Of a stretch of DNA of 64,000 bases, positions 33,102 to 42,066 are shown in pieces. The notes beneath the pieces were generated by a model. The model was not told the origin of the DNA. It saw only the letters and a program-made list of their open reading frames with translations, and ran no database searches. The stretch spans positions 5,642,001 to 5,706,000 of the forward strand of contig NZ_LT607753.1 in the NCBI RefSeq assembly GCF_900090295.1, in the 5' to 3' direction. The DNA comes from Micromonospora coxensis. Its GTDB lineage: Bacteria; Actinomycetota; Actinomycetes; Mycobacteriales; Micromonosporaceae. The stretch's first letter is position 1, and each line of letters begins with the position of its first letter. The translations under genes and the position numbers were made by a program.

Positions 33102-33184
33102 CCCACCCACCCCCACCCCCTCCACCCCCACCCCCCACCCCGCACCCCCCACCCCGCGCCCCGCTCCGCCCCGGCATCCGCGCT

Positions 33185-33238
33185 CTTTCAGAGAAAGAGT
33201 GGCTATCCGACGCGGAATAGCCACTCTTTCTCTGAAAG
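33185..33238. repeat. AT-rich 22-bp perfect hairpin between convergent genes
   Basis: Arms 33185-33206 and 33217-33238 are perfectly complementary; with one bulged A the stem extends three more pairs to a triloop (acg). It starts CTTTCAGAGAAAGAG, markedly AT-richer than the region. It probably serves as a bidirectional terminator for the reductase (+) and FusA2-like (-) genes, but its composition suggests a dispersed palindromic element. Flanked by a C-tract (33104-33162). Confidence 0.75.
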
Positions 33239-33350
33239 TGCAGGGGCAAGGGCGCGGCGCGCGCTCCTTCGCGCCGCGCCGCGCGGCGCCCAGGAGCGCG
33301 TCGCACGCACACGCGCGGGCGCGACAGCGCGGGGTGTGGGGTGGGAGGGG

Positions 33351-35513
33351 TCAGGGGCGGGTGGTGTGCTCCTTGCGGACCTGCTCGGCGAGGTGGGCGG
33401 GCATCGGCTCGTACCGGGCGAACTCGCGGCGGAAGGTGCCGGTGCCGGAGGTCATCGAGCGCAGCTCGACGGCGTACCGGAGCAGTTCGGTGGCGGGCAC
33501 CTCGGCGCGGACCAGGGTGCGTCCCTCGGCATCGGGGTCCGGTTCGGTGCCGAGCACCCGGCCGCGTCGGCCGGACAGGTCACCCATCACCGCGCCGACC
33601 GAGCCGTCGGGCACCCGGACGGTCACCTCGTCCACCGGCTCCAGCAGCGTCGGCTGCCCCTTCTCGGCGGCGTCGCGCAGCGCCAGGGCCCCGGCGGTCT
33701 GGAACGCCGCGTCGGAGGAGTCGACGCTGTGCGCCTTGCCGTCGACCAGGGTGACCCGCAGGTCCACCACCGGGTGGCCGGCGACCAGGCCACGCTCCAT
33801 CTGCGCCCGCACGCCCTTCTCCACCGAGGGGATGTAGTTGTGCGGGACGGCCCCGCCGACCACCTTGTCGACGAACTCGAAGCCGGTGCCCCGGGGCAGC
33901 GGCTCCACCTCGATGTCGCAGACGGCGTACTGGCCGTGGCCGCCGGACTGCTTGACGTGCCGGCCGTGCCCCCGGGCGGGCGCGGTGAGCGTCTCGCGCA
34001 GCGACACCCGGACCGGCTCGGTCTCCAGCTCCACGCCGCCGGTGCGCAGCCGGTCGAGCACGACGTCGGCGTGCGCCTCGCCCATGCACCAGAGCACCAG
34101 CTGGTGGGTCTCCGGGTTGCGCTCCAGCCGTAGGGTCGGGTCACCGGCGACCAGCCGGCCCAGGTTGCGGGCCAGGGCGTCCTCGTCGGCCCGGCTCTTC
34201 GCCACGATCGCCACCGGCAGCAGCGGCTCGGGCATCTCCCACGGGGCGATCAGCAGCGGGTCGTCCTTGGCCGAGACGGTGTCGCCGGTCTCCGCGGTGC
34301 CCGACTTGGTGATCGCGCAGATGTCACCGGCGATGGCGGCGGGCACCTCGCGCAGCGTCGCGCCCAGCGGGCTGTAGACGTGCCCGACCCGTTCGTCGGC
34401 GTCGTGGTCGGGGTGTCCGCGTTCGGCCATGCCGTGCCCGGAGACGTGCACCACCAGATCGGGGCGGAGGGTGCCGGAGAAGACCCGGACCAGGGACACC
34501 CGGCCGACGTGCCGGTCCACGGTCGTCTTGACCACCTCGGCGACCAGCGGGCCGTCCGGGTCGCAGCTCAGCGGCGGGCGGGGGGAGCCGTCCACCCCGG
34601 TGACCGCGGGCAGCTCGTGCTCCAGCGGTGACGGGAACGCGGCGACCAGGCCGTCGAGCAGCACGTCCAGGCCCACGCCGGTCTCCGCGCAGACCGGCAC
34701 CACCGGGTAGAAGTGGCCCCGGGCCACCGCCTTCTCCAGGTCGGTGACGAGCACCTCGGTGTCGATCTCCTCGCCGCCGAGGTAGCGGTCCATCAGGGTC
34801 TCGTCCTCGCTCTCGGCGATGATCCCCTCGATCAGCTCGTTGCGGGCCTCCAGGATCGCCGGCAGGTGCTCCGGGTCCGGCTCGCGCACCGTCGCGGGCA
34901 GGCCCGCCGAGTAGTCGAAGACCCGCCGGGTGATCAGGCCCATCAGCCCGGCCACCGACTCGCCGTCGTCGCCGAGCATCGGCAGGTAGAGCGGGAGCAC
35001 GTTGTCGCCGAAGACCCGCTGGCAGAGCGCCACCGCCTCGTCGAAGTCGCCGCGCGGGTGGTCCAGTCGGGAGACCGCCACGGCGCGCGGCATGTCCACC
35101 GCGGCGCACTCCTCCCAGAGGGCGGCGGTGGCCATGTCCATCCCGTCGACGGCGGAGACCACGAACAGCGCGGCGTCGGCGGCGCGCAGCCCGGCCCGCA
35201 GCTCACCGACGAAGTCGCCGTACCCGGGGGTGTCCAGGAGGTTGACCTTGACGCCGGAGTGCACGAGCGGCGCGCACGCCAGGCTCACCGAGCGCTGCTG
35301 GCGTACCGCCGCGGGGTCGTGGTCGCAGACGGTGGTGCCGTCGCTGACCGTGCCGGCCCGGCCGATCGTGCCGCTGGCCGCGAGCAGCGCCTCGACCAGG
35401 GTCGTCTTGCCCGCCCCGGAGTGCCCCACGAGCACCACGTTGCGAACCCTGCCGGGCTCGGTCACCACCGGCGCGCCGCCGGTGACACCCTTCTCCTGGT
35501 TCTTCTGCGCCAT
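33351..35513 (-). CDS. EF-G-like GTPase (FusA2 type)
   Basis: 720 residues with the EF-G five-domain plan. G1 GHSGAGKTT (30-38), G3 DTPGYGDF, domain II about 310-400, domains III-V after it (GGHGQYAVCDIEVEPL is the domain IV hallmark, VMGDLSGRRGRVLG the domain V). The G4 motif NKxD is replaced by SRLD, and switch I lacks the canonical RGITI (RQQRSVSL), so it is a paralogue rather than the main elongation factor. Mycobacterial FusA2 belongs here; a role in stress or ribosome recycling is inferred. It is divergent from pgsA. Confidence 0.85.
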   Translation of the reverse strand: MAQKNQEKGVTGGAPVVTEPGRVRNVVLVGHSGAGKTTLVEALLAASGTIGRAGTVSDGTTVCDHDPAAVRQQRSVSLACAPLVHSGVKVNLLDTPGYGDFVGELRAGLRAADAALFVVSAVDGMDMATAALWEECAAVDMPRAVAVSRLDHPRGDFDEAVALCQRVFGDNVLPLYLPMLGDDGESVAGLMGLITRRVFDYSAGLPATVREPDPEHLPAILEARNELIEGIIAESEDETLMDRYLGGEEIDTEVLVTDLEKAVARGHFYPVVPVCAETGVGLDVLLDGLVAAFPSPLEHELPAVTGVDGSPRPPLSCDPDGPLVAEVVKTTVDRHVGRVSLVRVFSGTLRPDLVVHVSGHGMAERGHPDHDADERVGHVYSPLGATLREVPAAIAGDICAITKSGTAETGDTVSAKDDPLLIAPWEMPEPLLPVAIVAKSRADEDALARNLGRLVAGDPTLRLERNPETHQLVLWCMGEAHADVVLDRLRTGGVELETEPVRVSLRETLTAPARGHGRHVKQSGGHGQYAVCDIEVEPLPRGTGFEFVDKVVGGAVPHNYIPSVEKGVRAQMERGLVAGHPVVDLRVTLVDGKAHSVDSSDAAFQTAGALALRDAAEKGQPTLLEPVDEVTVRVPDGSVGAVMGDLSGRRGRVLGTEPDPDAEGRTLVRAEVPATELLRYAVELRSMTSGTGTFRREFARYEPMPAHLAEQVRKEHTTRP

Positions 35514-35767
35514 CGCGGCGCACCTCCCTCAGCCGTGGTTGGTGGCGACCGCCGCGCGCGACGGGAAGCGGGCCCGGGGCGGGTGCCGCGGCGATATCCT
35601 CCGGTGCTCTCCTGGACGACGGGTAGTCCGGCCGTTCGGTCGGTGAACTGGCTCACCTCCCACACTCGATCTCACACCCGTTGCCGACGCGGCACAAGCC
35701 TCCGCCACGCGGGTCGGACGAGGTGGCCGTATCGCCGCCGGGTGCCGGCCGTTATCGTGGGACCGCC

Positions 35768-36388
35768 ATGGCGAAGATCTTCCAAGTGACGGCCCGCGCG
35801 GGGATGACCCGCGTCGTGGAGCCGGTCGCGCGCGGCCTGCTCCGCGCGGGCGTGTCCCCCAACGCGGTCACCGTGACCGGCACCCTCGGCGTGCTCGTCG
35901 GCGCCCTCGGCTTCGGCGCCCGCGGCCACCTGGTCGCCGGCGCCCTGATCGTGACCGTCTTCGCGCTCACCGACCTGCTCGACGGGACGATGGCCCGGAT
36001 GAGCGGCGGCTCCACCCGGTTCGGGGCCTTCCTCGACTCGAGCATGGACCGGATCGCCGACAGCGCCGTCTTCGGCGCGGTCGCGTACTGGCTGGCCACC
36101 GAGGGCAACCACTCGGGGGTGGCCGCCGCGCTGCTCTGCCTCGCCGCCGGCGGGCTGGTCTCCTACGTCAAGGCCCGGGCCGAGGGGCTCGGCATGAGCG
36201 GCGACGTGGGCATCGCCGAGCGCACCGAGCGGCTGCTCATCGTCGGGGTGGGCGGTCTGCTCACCGGCCTCGGCGTCGACCCGGCCCTGGAGATCGCGCT
36301 CTGGCTGCTCGCCGCCGTCTCGATCTTCACGGTGGGGCAGCGGATGGCCTTCGTGTACCGGCAGGCCCAGCGGGTCGGCCGGGAGTGA
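35768..36388 (+). CDS. pgsA: CDP-alcohol phosphatidyltransferase (phosphatidylinositol phosphate synthase type)
   Basis: 206-residue integral membrane enzyme, about six helices. The CDP-alcohol signature D-x2-DG-x2-AR-x8-G-x3-D-x3-D is complete (Asp69, Asp72, Gly73, Ala76, Arg77, Gly86, Asp90, Asp94). In this context (next to the PIM acyltransferase and pimA) it should join CDP-diacylglycerol with inositol phosphate for phosphatidylinositol synthesis. ATG 35768, with TATCGT about 9 bases upstream, suggests a very short leader. It overlaps the acyltransferase gene by 4 bases. Confidence 0.9.
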   Translation: MAKIFQVTARAGMTRVVEPVARGLLRAGVSPNAVTVTGTLGVLVGALGFGARGHLVAGALIVTVFALTDLLDGTMARMSGGSTRFGAFLDSSMDRIADSAVFGAVAYWLATEGNHSGVAAALLCLAAGGLVSYVKARAEGLGMSGDVGIAERTERLLIVGVGGLLTGLGVDPALEIALWLLAAVSIFTVGQRMAFVYRQAQRVGRE

Positions 36389-37335
36389 ACCTCACCGAGC
36401 TCGGCTACGTCGCCGGGTGGCGCGTGGTCCGGGCGCTGCCCCGGCCCGTCGTGGCCGCGGCGTTCCGGGCGGGCGCCGACCGCGCGCACCGCGCCGGCGG
36501 CGGGGGTACGGCCCGACTGCGCGCCAACCTGCGCCGGGTGGTCGGCCCCGACCTGCCCGAGGCCGAGCTGGACGACCTCGTCCGGCGGGGGCTGCGCTCG
36601 TACGCCCGGTACTGGATGGAGGCGTTCCGGCTGCCCGCGTTGAGCCGCGCCGAGATCCTGGCCGGGTTCCGGCTGGCCCCGGCGGGGGTCGACCAGCTCT
36701 CCGCCGACGTGGCCTCCGGGCGGGGCGCGGTGGTGGCGCTGCCGCACGCCGGCAACTGGGACGCGGCCGGCGCCTGGGTGGCGGCCACCGGCTGGCCGAT
36801 CACCACGGTCGCCGAGCGGCTCAGGCCCGAGGGCCTCTACGAGCGGTTCCTCGCCTTCCGGCAGGGGCTGGGCATGGAGATCCTGCCCACCCACGGTGGT
36901 CCGCGTCCCGCCTTCGACGTGCTGGTGGACCGGCTGCGCGCCGGCACGGTGGTGCCGCTGCTGGCCGACCGGGACCTCTCCTCCCGGGGCATCGAGGTCG
37001 ACTTCTTCGGCGGCCGGACCCGGATGCCGGCCGGGCCGGCGCTGCTGGCCCTGCGCACCGGCGCGCCCCTCTACGTCGCCTCGATGTGGTACGAGCCGGA
37101 CGCCGCGTGCGCCTCGATCTCCGGTCCGCTGCCGCTGCCCGACCCGGACTCCGCCCCGCTGGACGCGCGGGTGCGTACGGTCACCCAGCGGATTGCCGAC
37201 GGTCTGGCGGCCGGGATCGCCCGCCATCCGGAAGACTGGCACATGTTGCAGCGGATGTGGCTGGATCAGCGCGCGGCGACCGACGGCGGCTCCCGCCCCT
37301 CGGCGCAGCCGCCGACCACCACCGGGACGAACTGA
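36385..37335 (+). CDS. patA: Phosphatidylinositol mannoside acyltransferase (LpxL-like)
   Basis: 316 residues of the lysophospholipid/lauroyl acyltransferase family. The catalytic H-x4-D is His121-Asp126 (LPHAGNWDAAG); the second block is GTVVPLLADRDLSSRGIEVDFFG, and the third PAGPALLALRTGAPLYVASMWY. It acylates the mannose of phosphatidylinositol mannosides. It lies in the pgsA-patA-pimA operon seen throughout actinobacteria. GTG start overlapping the pgsA stop. Confidence 0.9.
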   Translation: MNLTELGYVAGWRVVRALPRPVVAAAFRAGADRAHRAGGGGTARLRANLRRVVGPDLPEAELDDLVRRGLRSYARYWMEAFRLPALSRAEILAGFRLAPAGVDQLSADVASGRGAVVALPHAGNWDAAGAWVAATGWPITTVAERLRPEGLYERFLAFRQGLGMEILPTHGGPRPAFDVLVDRLRAGTVVPLLADRDLSSRGIEVDFFGGRTRMPAGPALLALRTGAPLYVASMWYEPDAACASISGPLPLPDPDSAPLDARVRTVTQRIADGLAAGIARHPEDWHMLQRMWLDQRAATDGGSRPSAQPPTTTGTN

Positions 37336-37348
37336 GGGAGCGGGCGCA

Positions 37349-38518
37349 ATGCGGATCGGCATCGTGTGCCCGTACTCCTTCGACGTCCCCGGTGGGGTGC
37401 AGAACCACGTCATGGACCTCGCCGAGGCGCTGATCGGGCTCGGCCACGAGGTGAGCGTGCTCGCCCCGGCCGACGAGGACTCGCCGCTGCCGCCGTACGT
37501 GGTGTCGGCGGGGCGGGCGGTGCCGCTGCCGTACAACGGCTCGGTGGCCCGTATCGCGTTCGGGCCGGTCTCCACGGCGCGGGTCCGCCGGTGGATCATC
37601 CGGGGCGACTTCGACGTGCTGCACGTGCACGAGCCGCTCACGCTGAGCCTGTCGATGCTCGCCGTGCTCTCCGCCCGGGGCCCGGTGGTGGCGACCTTCC
37701 ACACCGCGATGACCCGGTCCCGGGTGCTCGCCGCCGCCCAGGGCGTGCTGCAGATCGTGCTGGAGCGGATCACCGCCCGGATCGCGGTCAGCGCGCTGGC
37801 CCGCAAGGTGCAGGTCGAGCACATGGACGGTGGCGCGGTGGAGATCCCCAACGGGGTCGCCGTGGCGAAGTTCGCCGGGGTGGAGCCGCTGCCCGGCTGG
37901 CCGGGGGAGTGCGGGCCGGGCACGGGCGGCACGATCGGCTTCCTCGGCCGGTTCACCGAGGCCCGCAAGGGCTTCCCGATCCTGCGGGACGCCTTCGTCG
38001 CGCTGGCCCCGCACCGGCCCGGGCTGCGCCTGCTGGTGGCCGGCCCGGGCGACCCGGACGACCTGTACGGCCGGTTCCCGGCCGAGCTGCGCGACCGGGT
38101 GACCTTCCTCGGCATGGTGCCCGAGCCGGAGAAGGCGCGGATGCTGCGCAGCCTGCACCTCTACGTCGCCCCGAACACCGGCGGTGAGTCCTTCGGGATG
38201 ATCCTCACCGAGGCGCTGGCGGCGGGCGCGACCGTGGTCGCCAGCGACCTGGACGCGTTCCGGCGGGTGCTCGACGGCGGGCGGGCCGGGCGGCTCTTCC
38301 CCACCGGCGACGCCACGGCCCTGCGGGCCGTCCTGGCCGAGCTGCTCGACGACGCGGAGCAGCGGGCCGCGCTGACCGCCTGCGGCGACCAGGTGGTGGC
38401 GCACTACGACTGGCCCGTGGTGGCCCGCCGGGTGCTGGAGGTGTACGCGGCGGCGATCGAGGCCACCGACGGCCGGGTCATCGACCAGGAGTGGGCGGGA
38501 CTGGGCGGGGCGGTGTGA
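37349..38518 (+). CDS. pimA: Phosphatidylinositol alpha-mannosyltransferase PimA
   Basis: 389-residue GT4 enzyme adding the first mannose from GDP-mannose to phosphatidylinositol at the inner membrane face. MRIGIVCPYSFDVPGGVQNHV contains the Gly-rich acceptor loop, HVHEPLTLSLSMLAV and ATFHTAMTRSR are PimA-specific, FLGRFTEARKGFPIL opens the donor domain, and GESFGMILTEALAAGATVV is the E-x7-E motif. ATG 37349 with GAGGGAGCGGG upstream. Completes the PIM module with pgsA and patA. Confidence 0.93.
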   Translation: MRIGIVCPYSFDVPGGVQNHVMDLAEALIGLGHEVSVLAPADEDSPLPPYVVSAGRAVPLPYNGSVARIAFGPVSTARVRRWIIRGDFDVLHVHEPLTLSLSMLAVLSARGPVVATFHTAMTRSRVLAAAQGVLQIVLERITARIAVSALARKVQVEHMDGGAVEIPNGVAVAKFAGVEPLPGWPGECGPGTGGTIGFLGRFTEARKGFPILRDAFVALAPHRPGLRLLVAGPGDPDDLYGRFPAELRDRVTFLGMVPEPEKARMLRSLHLYVAPNTGGESFGMILTEALAAGATVVASDLDAFRRVLDGGRAGRLFPTGDATALRAVLAELLDDAEQRAALTACGDQVVAHYDWPVVARRVLEVYAAAIEATDGRVIDQEWAGLGGAV

Positions 38519-39030
38519 ACACGACCATGCCGCACCTGTGGTGGGCGCTGGGCGCCACCGTCGTGGTGGCCCTGGTCGTCGTGTACCTGGTCTGGACGGC
38601 CGGGCGGGTCGCCCGGTTGCAGGCCCGGGCGGAGTCGGCGGCCCGGGCGCTCGACGCGCACCTGCTGCGCCGCGCGGCGGCCGCCGCGGTGCTGGCCGAG
38701 AAGCGCTACGGCGTCGAGCTGTACGCGGCGGCGCGGATCGCCCTGGACGCCGCCCCGGAGGAGCGCGAGGCCGCCGAGAACGACCTCACCCGCCAGCTGC
38801 GCGCGATCACCCTGGACCCGACCGACCCGGCCTGCGAGGCGGTGATCGCGGCGAGCCGGCGGCTGGCCCTGGCCCGCCAGGTGCACACCGACCTCGTCCG
38901 GGACGCCCGGGCCGCCCGCAGCCGCCCCGTGGTGCGGCTGTTCCGGATGGGGCGCGGGCAGCAGTGGCCGCGCTACTTCGACGTCGACGACCCCACCCTC
39001 ACGGTCCCCGCCGAGGCCGCGGCGAGCTGA
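38515..39030 (+). CDS. Conserved single-pass membrane protein after pimA
   Basis: 171 residues. HLWWALGATVVVALVVVYLVW is an N-terminal helix, followed by a long cytoplasmic helix LQARAESAARALDAHLLRRAAAAAVLAEKRY that resembles the coiled coil of LemA-like proteins. The rest is helical and ends in RYFDVDDPTLTVP. Its GTG overlaps the pimA stop, so it belongs to the PIM operon. The mycobacterial locus also has a membrane protein at this place. Function unknown. Confidence 0.78.
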   Translation: MNTTMPHLWWALGATVVVALVVVYLVWTAGRVARLQARAESAARALDAHLLRRAAAAAVLAEKRYGVELYAAARIALDAAPEEREAAENDLTRQLRAITLDPTDPACEAVIAASRRLALARQVHTDLVRDARAARSRPVVRLFRMGRGQQWPRYFDVDDPTLTVPAEAAAS

Positions 39031-39212
39031 CCGGTCCGGTTCGTGCCGAGCCGTCCCCGTCGACCGGTTCCGGCATCCGGATTGGCCTGCGACAGGCCGG
39101 TGACGACGGCCACAGAGCAGGCCACCGTGGGTCTGATTGGCTGTCGGAGTGGCGTTGAGGCCGTCGTAGCATCGCACTAGCCAGCCCCCGAACGTCCGAG
39201 GAGCGATAACCC

Positions 39213-40130
39213 GTGCCCGAATCCACCTCCCCGAGCGCCACCGCCACCCCGGTCGTCGGCACCGCCCGCGTCAAGCGCGGCATGGCCGAGATGCTCAAGG
39301 GCGGCGTGATCATGGACGTGGTCACCCCCGAGCAGGCCAAGATCGCCGAGGACGCCGGCGCGGTCGCCGTGATGGCCCTGGAGCGCGTGCCCGCCGACAT
39401 CCGCGCGCAGGGCGGCGTCTCCCGGATGAGCGACCCGGACATGATCGACGGCATCATCGCCGCCGTCTCCATCCCGGTCATGGCCAAGGTCCGCATCGGC
39501 CACTTCGTCGAGGCCCAGATCCTCCAGTCGCTCGGCGTCGACTACATCGACGAGTCCGAGGTGCTGACCCCGGCCGACTACGCCAACCACATCGACAAGT
39601 GGGCGTACACCGTCCCCTTCGTCTGCGGGGCCACCAACCTCGGCGAGGCGCTGCGCCGGATCACCGAGGGCGCGGCCATGATCCGCTCGAAGGGCGAGGC
39701 CGGCACCGGCGACGTCTCCAACGCCACCACCCACATGCGCAAGATCCGCCAGGAGATCCGCCGGCTGCAGTCCCTGCCGGAGGACGAGCTCTTCGTCGCC
39801 GCCAAGGAACTGCAGGCGCCGTACGAGCTGGTCAAGGAGGTCGCCCAGACCGGCAAGCTGCCGGTGGTGCTCTTCACCGCGGGCGGCATCGCCACCCCGG
39901 CCGACGCCGCCATGATGATGCAGCTCGGCGCCGAGGGCGTCTTCGTCGGCTCCGGCATCTTCAAGTCCGGCAACCCGGCGCAGCGGGCCGCCGCGATCGT
40001 CAAGGCCACCACCTTCCACGACGACCCGGACGTGCTGGCCAAGGTCTCCCGCGGCCTGGGCGAGGCGATGGTCGGCATCAACGTCGACGAGATCCCGCAG
40101 CCGCACCGCCTGGCCGAGCGGGGCTGGTGA
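39213..40130 (+). CDS. pdxS: Pyridoxal 5'-phosphate synthase subunit PdxS
   Basis: 305 residues. Synthase of the DXP-independent pathway: ribose 5-phosphate, glyceraldehyde 3-phosphate and ammonia give PLP. The highly conserved (beta/alpha)8 sequence includes [33 protein letters not shown], the substrate Lys in [10 protein letters not shown], the second Lys region [17 protein letters not shown] and FVGSGIFKS. Partner PdxT is 185 bases downstream. GTG 39213 with GAGGAG upstream. The 3' end is the start of a duplicated repeat. Confidence 0.97.
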   Translation: MPESTSPSATATPVVGTARVKRGMAEMLKGGVIMDVVTPEQAKIAEDAGAVAVMALERVPADIRAQGGVSRMSDPDMIDGIIAAVSIPVMAKVRIGHFVEAQILQSLGVDYIDESEVLTPADYANHIDKWAYTVPFVCGATNLGEALRRITEGAAMIRSKGEAGTGDVSNATTHMRKIRQEIRRLQSLPEDELFVAAKELQAPYELVKEVAQTGKLPVVLFTAGGIATPADAAMMMQLGAEGVFVGSGIFKSGNPAQRAAAIVKATTFHDDPDVLAKVSRGLGEAMVGINVDEIPQPHRLAERGW

Positions 40131-40233
40131 GCGAGGAGTGAGCCGGTCCTGCGAGCCCCGCAGTCGCGAACGGACGAGGGGCTGGTGAGCGCGAGGAGTG
40201 AGCCGGTCCTGCGAGCCCCGCAGTCGCGAACGG
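40120..40233. repeat. Tandem copies of a dispersed intergenic repeat
   Basis: Copy 1 at 40120-40173 begins inside pdxS (last codons and stop GGGGCTGGTGA); copy 2 at 40178-40233 is identical except for a GC insertion. Core GCGAGGAGTGAGCCGGTCC, then TGCGAGCCCCGCAGTCGCGA. A third partial copy is at 57274-57297, again starting at a stop codon. Confidence 0.85.
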
Positions 40234-40315
40234 TGGAGGCAACGGTGACCGTGCGGCCGGCGCCGGGCGGTCGACGCCCGGCACCGGCCCGGTCGACGAC
40301 GAGAGGACGACGCGC

Positions 40316-40921
40316 ATGAGCGACGCGCCGACCATCGGTGTGCTCGCCCTTCAGGGTGACGTCCGGGAGCATGTGGCGGCCCTGGCCGGCGCCGGTGCGG
40401 ACGCCCGCCCGGTCCGCCGCCCGACCGAGCTGGACGCGGTCGACGGGCTGGTCATCCCCGGCGGCGAGTCGACCACCATCAGCAAGCTCGTCGACATCTT
40501 CGAGATGCGCGAGCCGATCGACAAGCGGATCGCCGGCGGGATGCCGGTCTACGGCTCCTGCGCCGGCATGATCATGCTGGCCGGCGAGGTCCTGGACGGC
40601 CGGCCGGACCAGCGCGGCTTCGCCGGCATCGAGATGACCGTGCGGCGCAACGCGTTCGGCCGGCAGGTCGACTCGTTCGAGGCGCCGGTGCGCATCACCG
40701 GGGTCGAGGGCGAGCCGTTCCACGCCGTGTTCATCCGGGCCCCGTGGGTCGAGCGGGTCGGCGCGGGCGTGCAGGTGCTGGGTCGGGTCGGCGACGGGCC
40801 GGCCGCCGACCGGATCGTCGCGGTCCGGCAGGGCAACCTGCTGGCCACCTCGTTCCACCCCGAGCTCACCGGCGACCTGCGGCTGCACCGGTACTTCGTG
40901 GACCTGGTCCGCGCGGCCTGA
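40316..40921 (+). CDS. pdxT: Pyridoxal 5'-phosphate synthase glutaminase subunit PdxT
   Basis: 201 residues. Class I glutamine amidotransferase providing ammonia to PdxS. Catalytic triad: Cys82 (YGSCAGMIM), His181 and Glu183 (TSFHPEL). [22 protein letters not shown] and FIRAPW are PdxT signatures. ATG 40316, spaced from pdxS by the repeat at 40120-40233. A strong terminator follows. Confidence 0.96.
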   Translation: MSDAPTIGVLALQGDVREHVAALAGAGADARPVRRPTELDAVDGLVIPGGESTTISKLVDIFEMREPIDKRIAGGMPVYGSCAGMIMLAGEVLDGRPDQRGFAGIEMTVRRNAFGRQVDSFEAPVRITGVEGEPFHAVFIRAPWVERVGAGVQVLGRVGDGPAADRIVAVRQGNLLATSFHPELTGDLRLHRYFVDLVRAA

Positions 40922-40925
40922 GCGA

Positions 40926-40956
40926 CGGTGGGGTCCTGCTCGGCAGGGCCCCACCG
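40926..40956 (+). terminator. pdxT terminator
   Basis: 13-bp stem with one G-U pair: CGGTGGGGTCCTG (40926-40938) with CAGGGCCCCACCG (40944-40956), loop ctcgg, 4 bases after the stop. Confidence 0.85.
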
Positions 40957-41110
40957 ATCCGGCTGCGGCCACGGCCGGCCGCCCCACCGGGCGTCGGCAC
41001 CGGCGCCGGCGGCCCTACTGGTGCCGCGCGGCCACACACGTGCCGGACGGCCACCCCGGTGCGGGCGGTTCAGCCCGTGACGTGACCCGGCCGGTGACCG
41101 GTGACCTGGC

Positions 41111-41965
41111 TCAGCCGGTGACGGCGCGCAGTCGGCCGGGCCGCCGGTCGAGCAGCCGGTCCAGCCGGGCCGCCGTCGCGGCGTCCGCGGGCAGGTGCAC
41201 GACCAGCCACTGGTGGGCGGCGTCGGCGAGTTCCAGGGTCTCGTACGCCAGCCGCAGCGCGCCGACCTCCGGGTGGCGCAGCTCGCGTTCCCCGGCCCCC
41301 GGGGCGGCCACCGGCCGGCGCTGCCAGCGGTCGGTGAACGGCGCGCCGACCGTCCGGGCCAGCCGCTCGGCGAACGCGTCGGTGGCCGGGTCGCCCCGGC
41401 GCAGCCGGTGCAGCTCGGCGATCTGGTGGTCGGCCACCCCCGCCCAGTCGTCGAAGGCGTCCCGGGCCCGCTCGTCGGTGAGGACGTACCAGGTCAGGTT
41501 GGGGCGTGCCCCGTCGAGCATCCCCAGCGGGCGGGCCAGCCGGTCGAACGGGTCGTTCCAGGCCAGCACGTCGGCGAGCTGGTTGACCACGTACGCCGGG
41601 GTGTCCCGGACAGCGTCGAGCAGCGCGCGGACGGTGGGGCGCACGGTGCGCGAGACCGACGGCCGCCAGCCCGCGCAGAGCTGCCGGTTGTGGTTGACCG
41701 AGGCGAGCTGCCGCAGGTGCTCGCGGTCGGCGTCGTCCAGCCGCAGCGCGTCGGCGAGCGCGGCGAGGATCTCCGGCGAGGGCCGGGTGTCGCGGCCCTG
41801 CTCCAGGCGGGTCAGGTACTCCACGCTGACCTGCGCCAGCGTCGCCAGCTCGGCCCGGCGCAACCCGGGGGTACGCCGCCGGGCGCCCCCGGGCAGGCCG
41901 ACCCGGGCCGGCGGGGTCGCCTCCCGGCGGCTGCGCAGGAACGCCCCCAGCTCTCCGTCCATCAC
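41111..41965 (-). CDS. XRE-family HTH regulator with MmyB-like ligand domain
   Basis: 284 residues. The N-terminal HTH (ELGAFLRSRREATPP, then TPGLRRAELATLAQVSVEYLTRLEQGRDTRPSPEIL) and the C-terminal MmyB-type domain (NQLADVLAWNDPFDRLARP, WYVLTDERARDAFDDWAGVA, RLAYETLELADAAHQWLVVHLPAD) are characteristic of actinobacterial regulators of nearby reductases. It is divergent from the flavin reductase gene (101 bases), which it probably controls. ATG 41965. Confidence 0.9.
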   Translation of the reverse strand: MMDGELGAFLRSRREATPPARVGLPGGARRRTPGLRRAELATLAQVSVEYLTRLEQGRDTRPSPEILAALADALRLDDADREHLRQLASVNHNRQLCAGWRPSVSRTVRPTVRALLDAVRDTPAYVVNQLADVLAWNDPFDRLARPLGMLDGARPNLTWYVLTDERARDAFDDWAGVADHQIAELHRLRRGDPATDAFAERLARTVGAPFTDRWQRRPVAAPGAGERELRHPEVGALRLAYETLELADAAHQWLVVHLPADAATAARLDRLLDRRPGRLRAVTG

Positions 41966-42066
41966 CGGCCCAGTCTGGCAGCGTCGCCGTGCCGGTGGGT
42001 GGCCCTGCGGGGGCCAGGCTCACCGCGGCCTCCCCACCGGCGGTGGCCCGCCCCGACGATCGGGTC

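Noticed and set aside
33185..33238. CRISPR repeat
   Set aside because: Only one palindrome is present, with no spacer array or cas genes.
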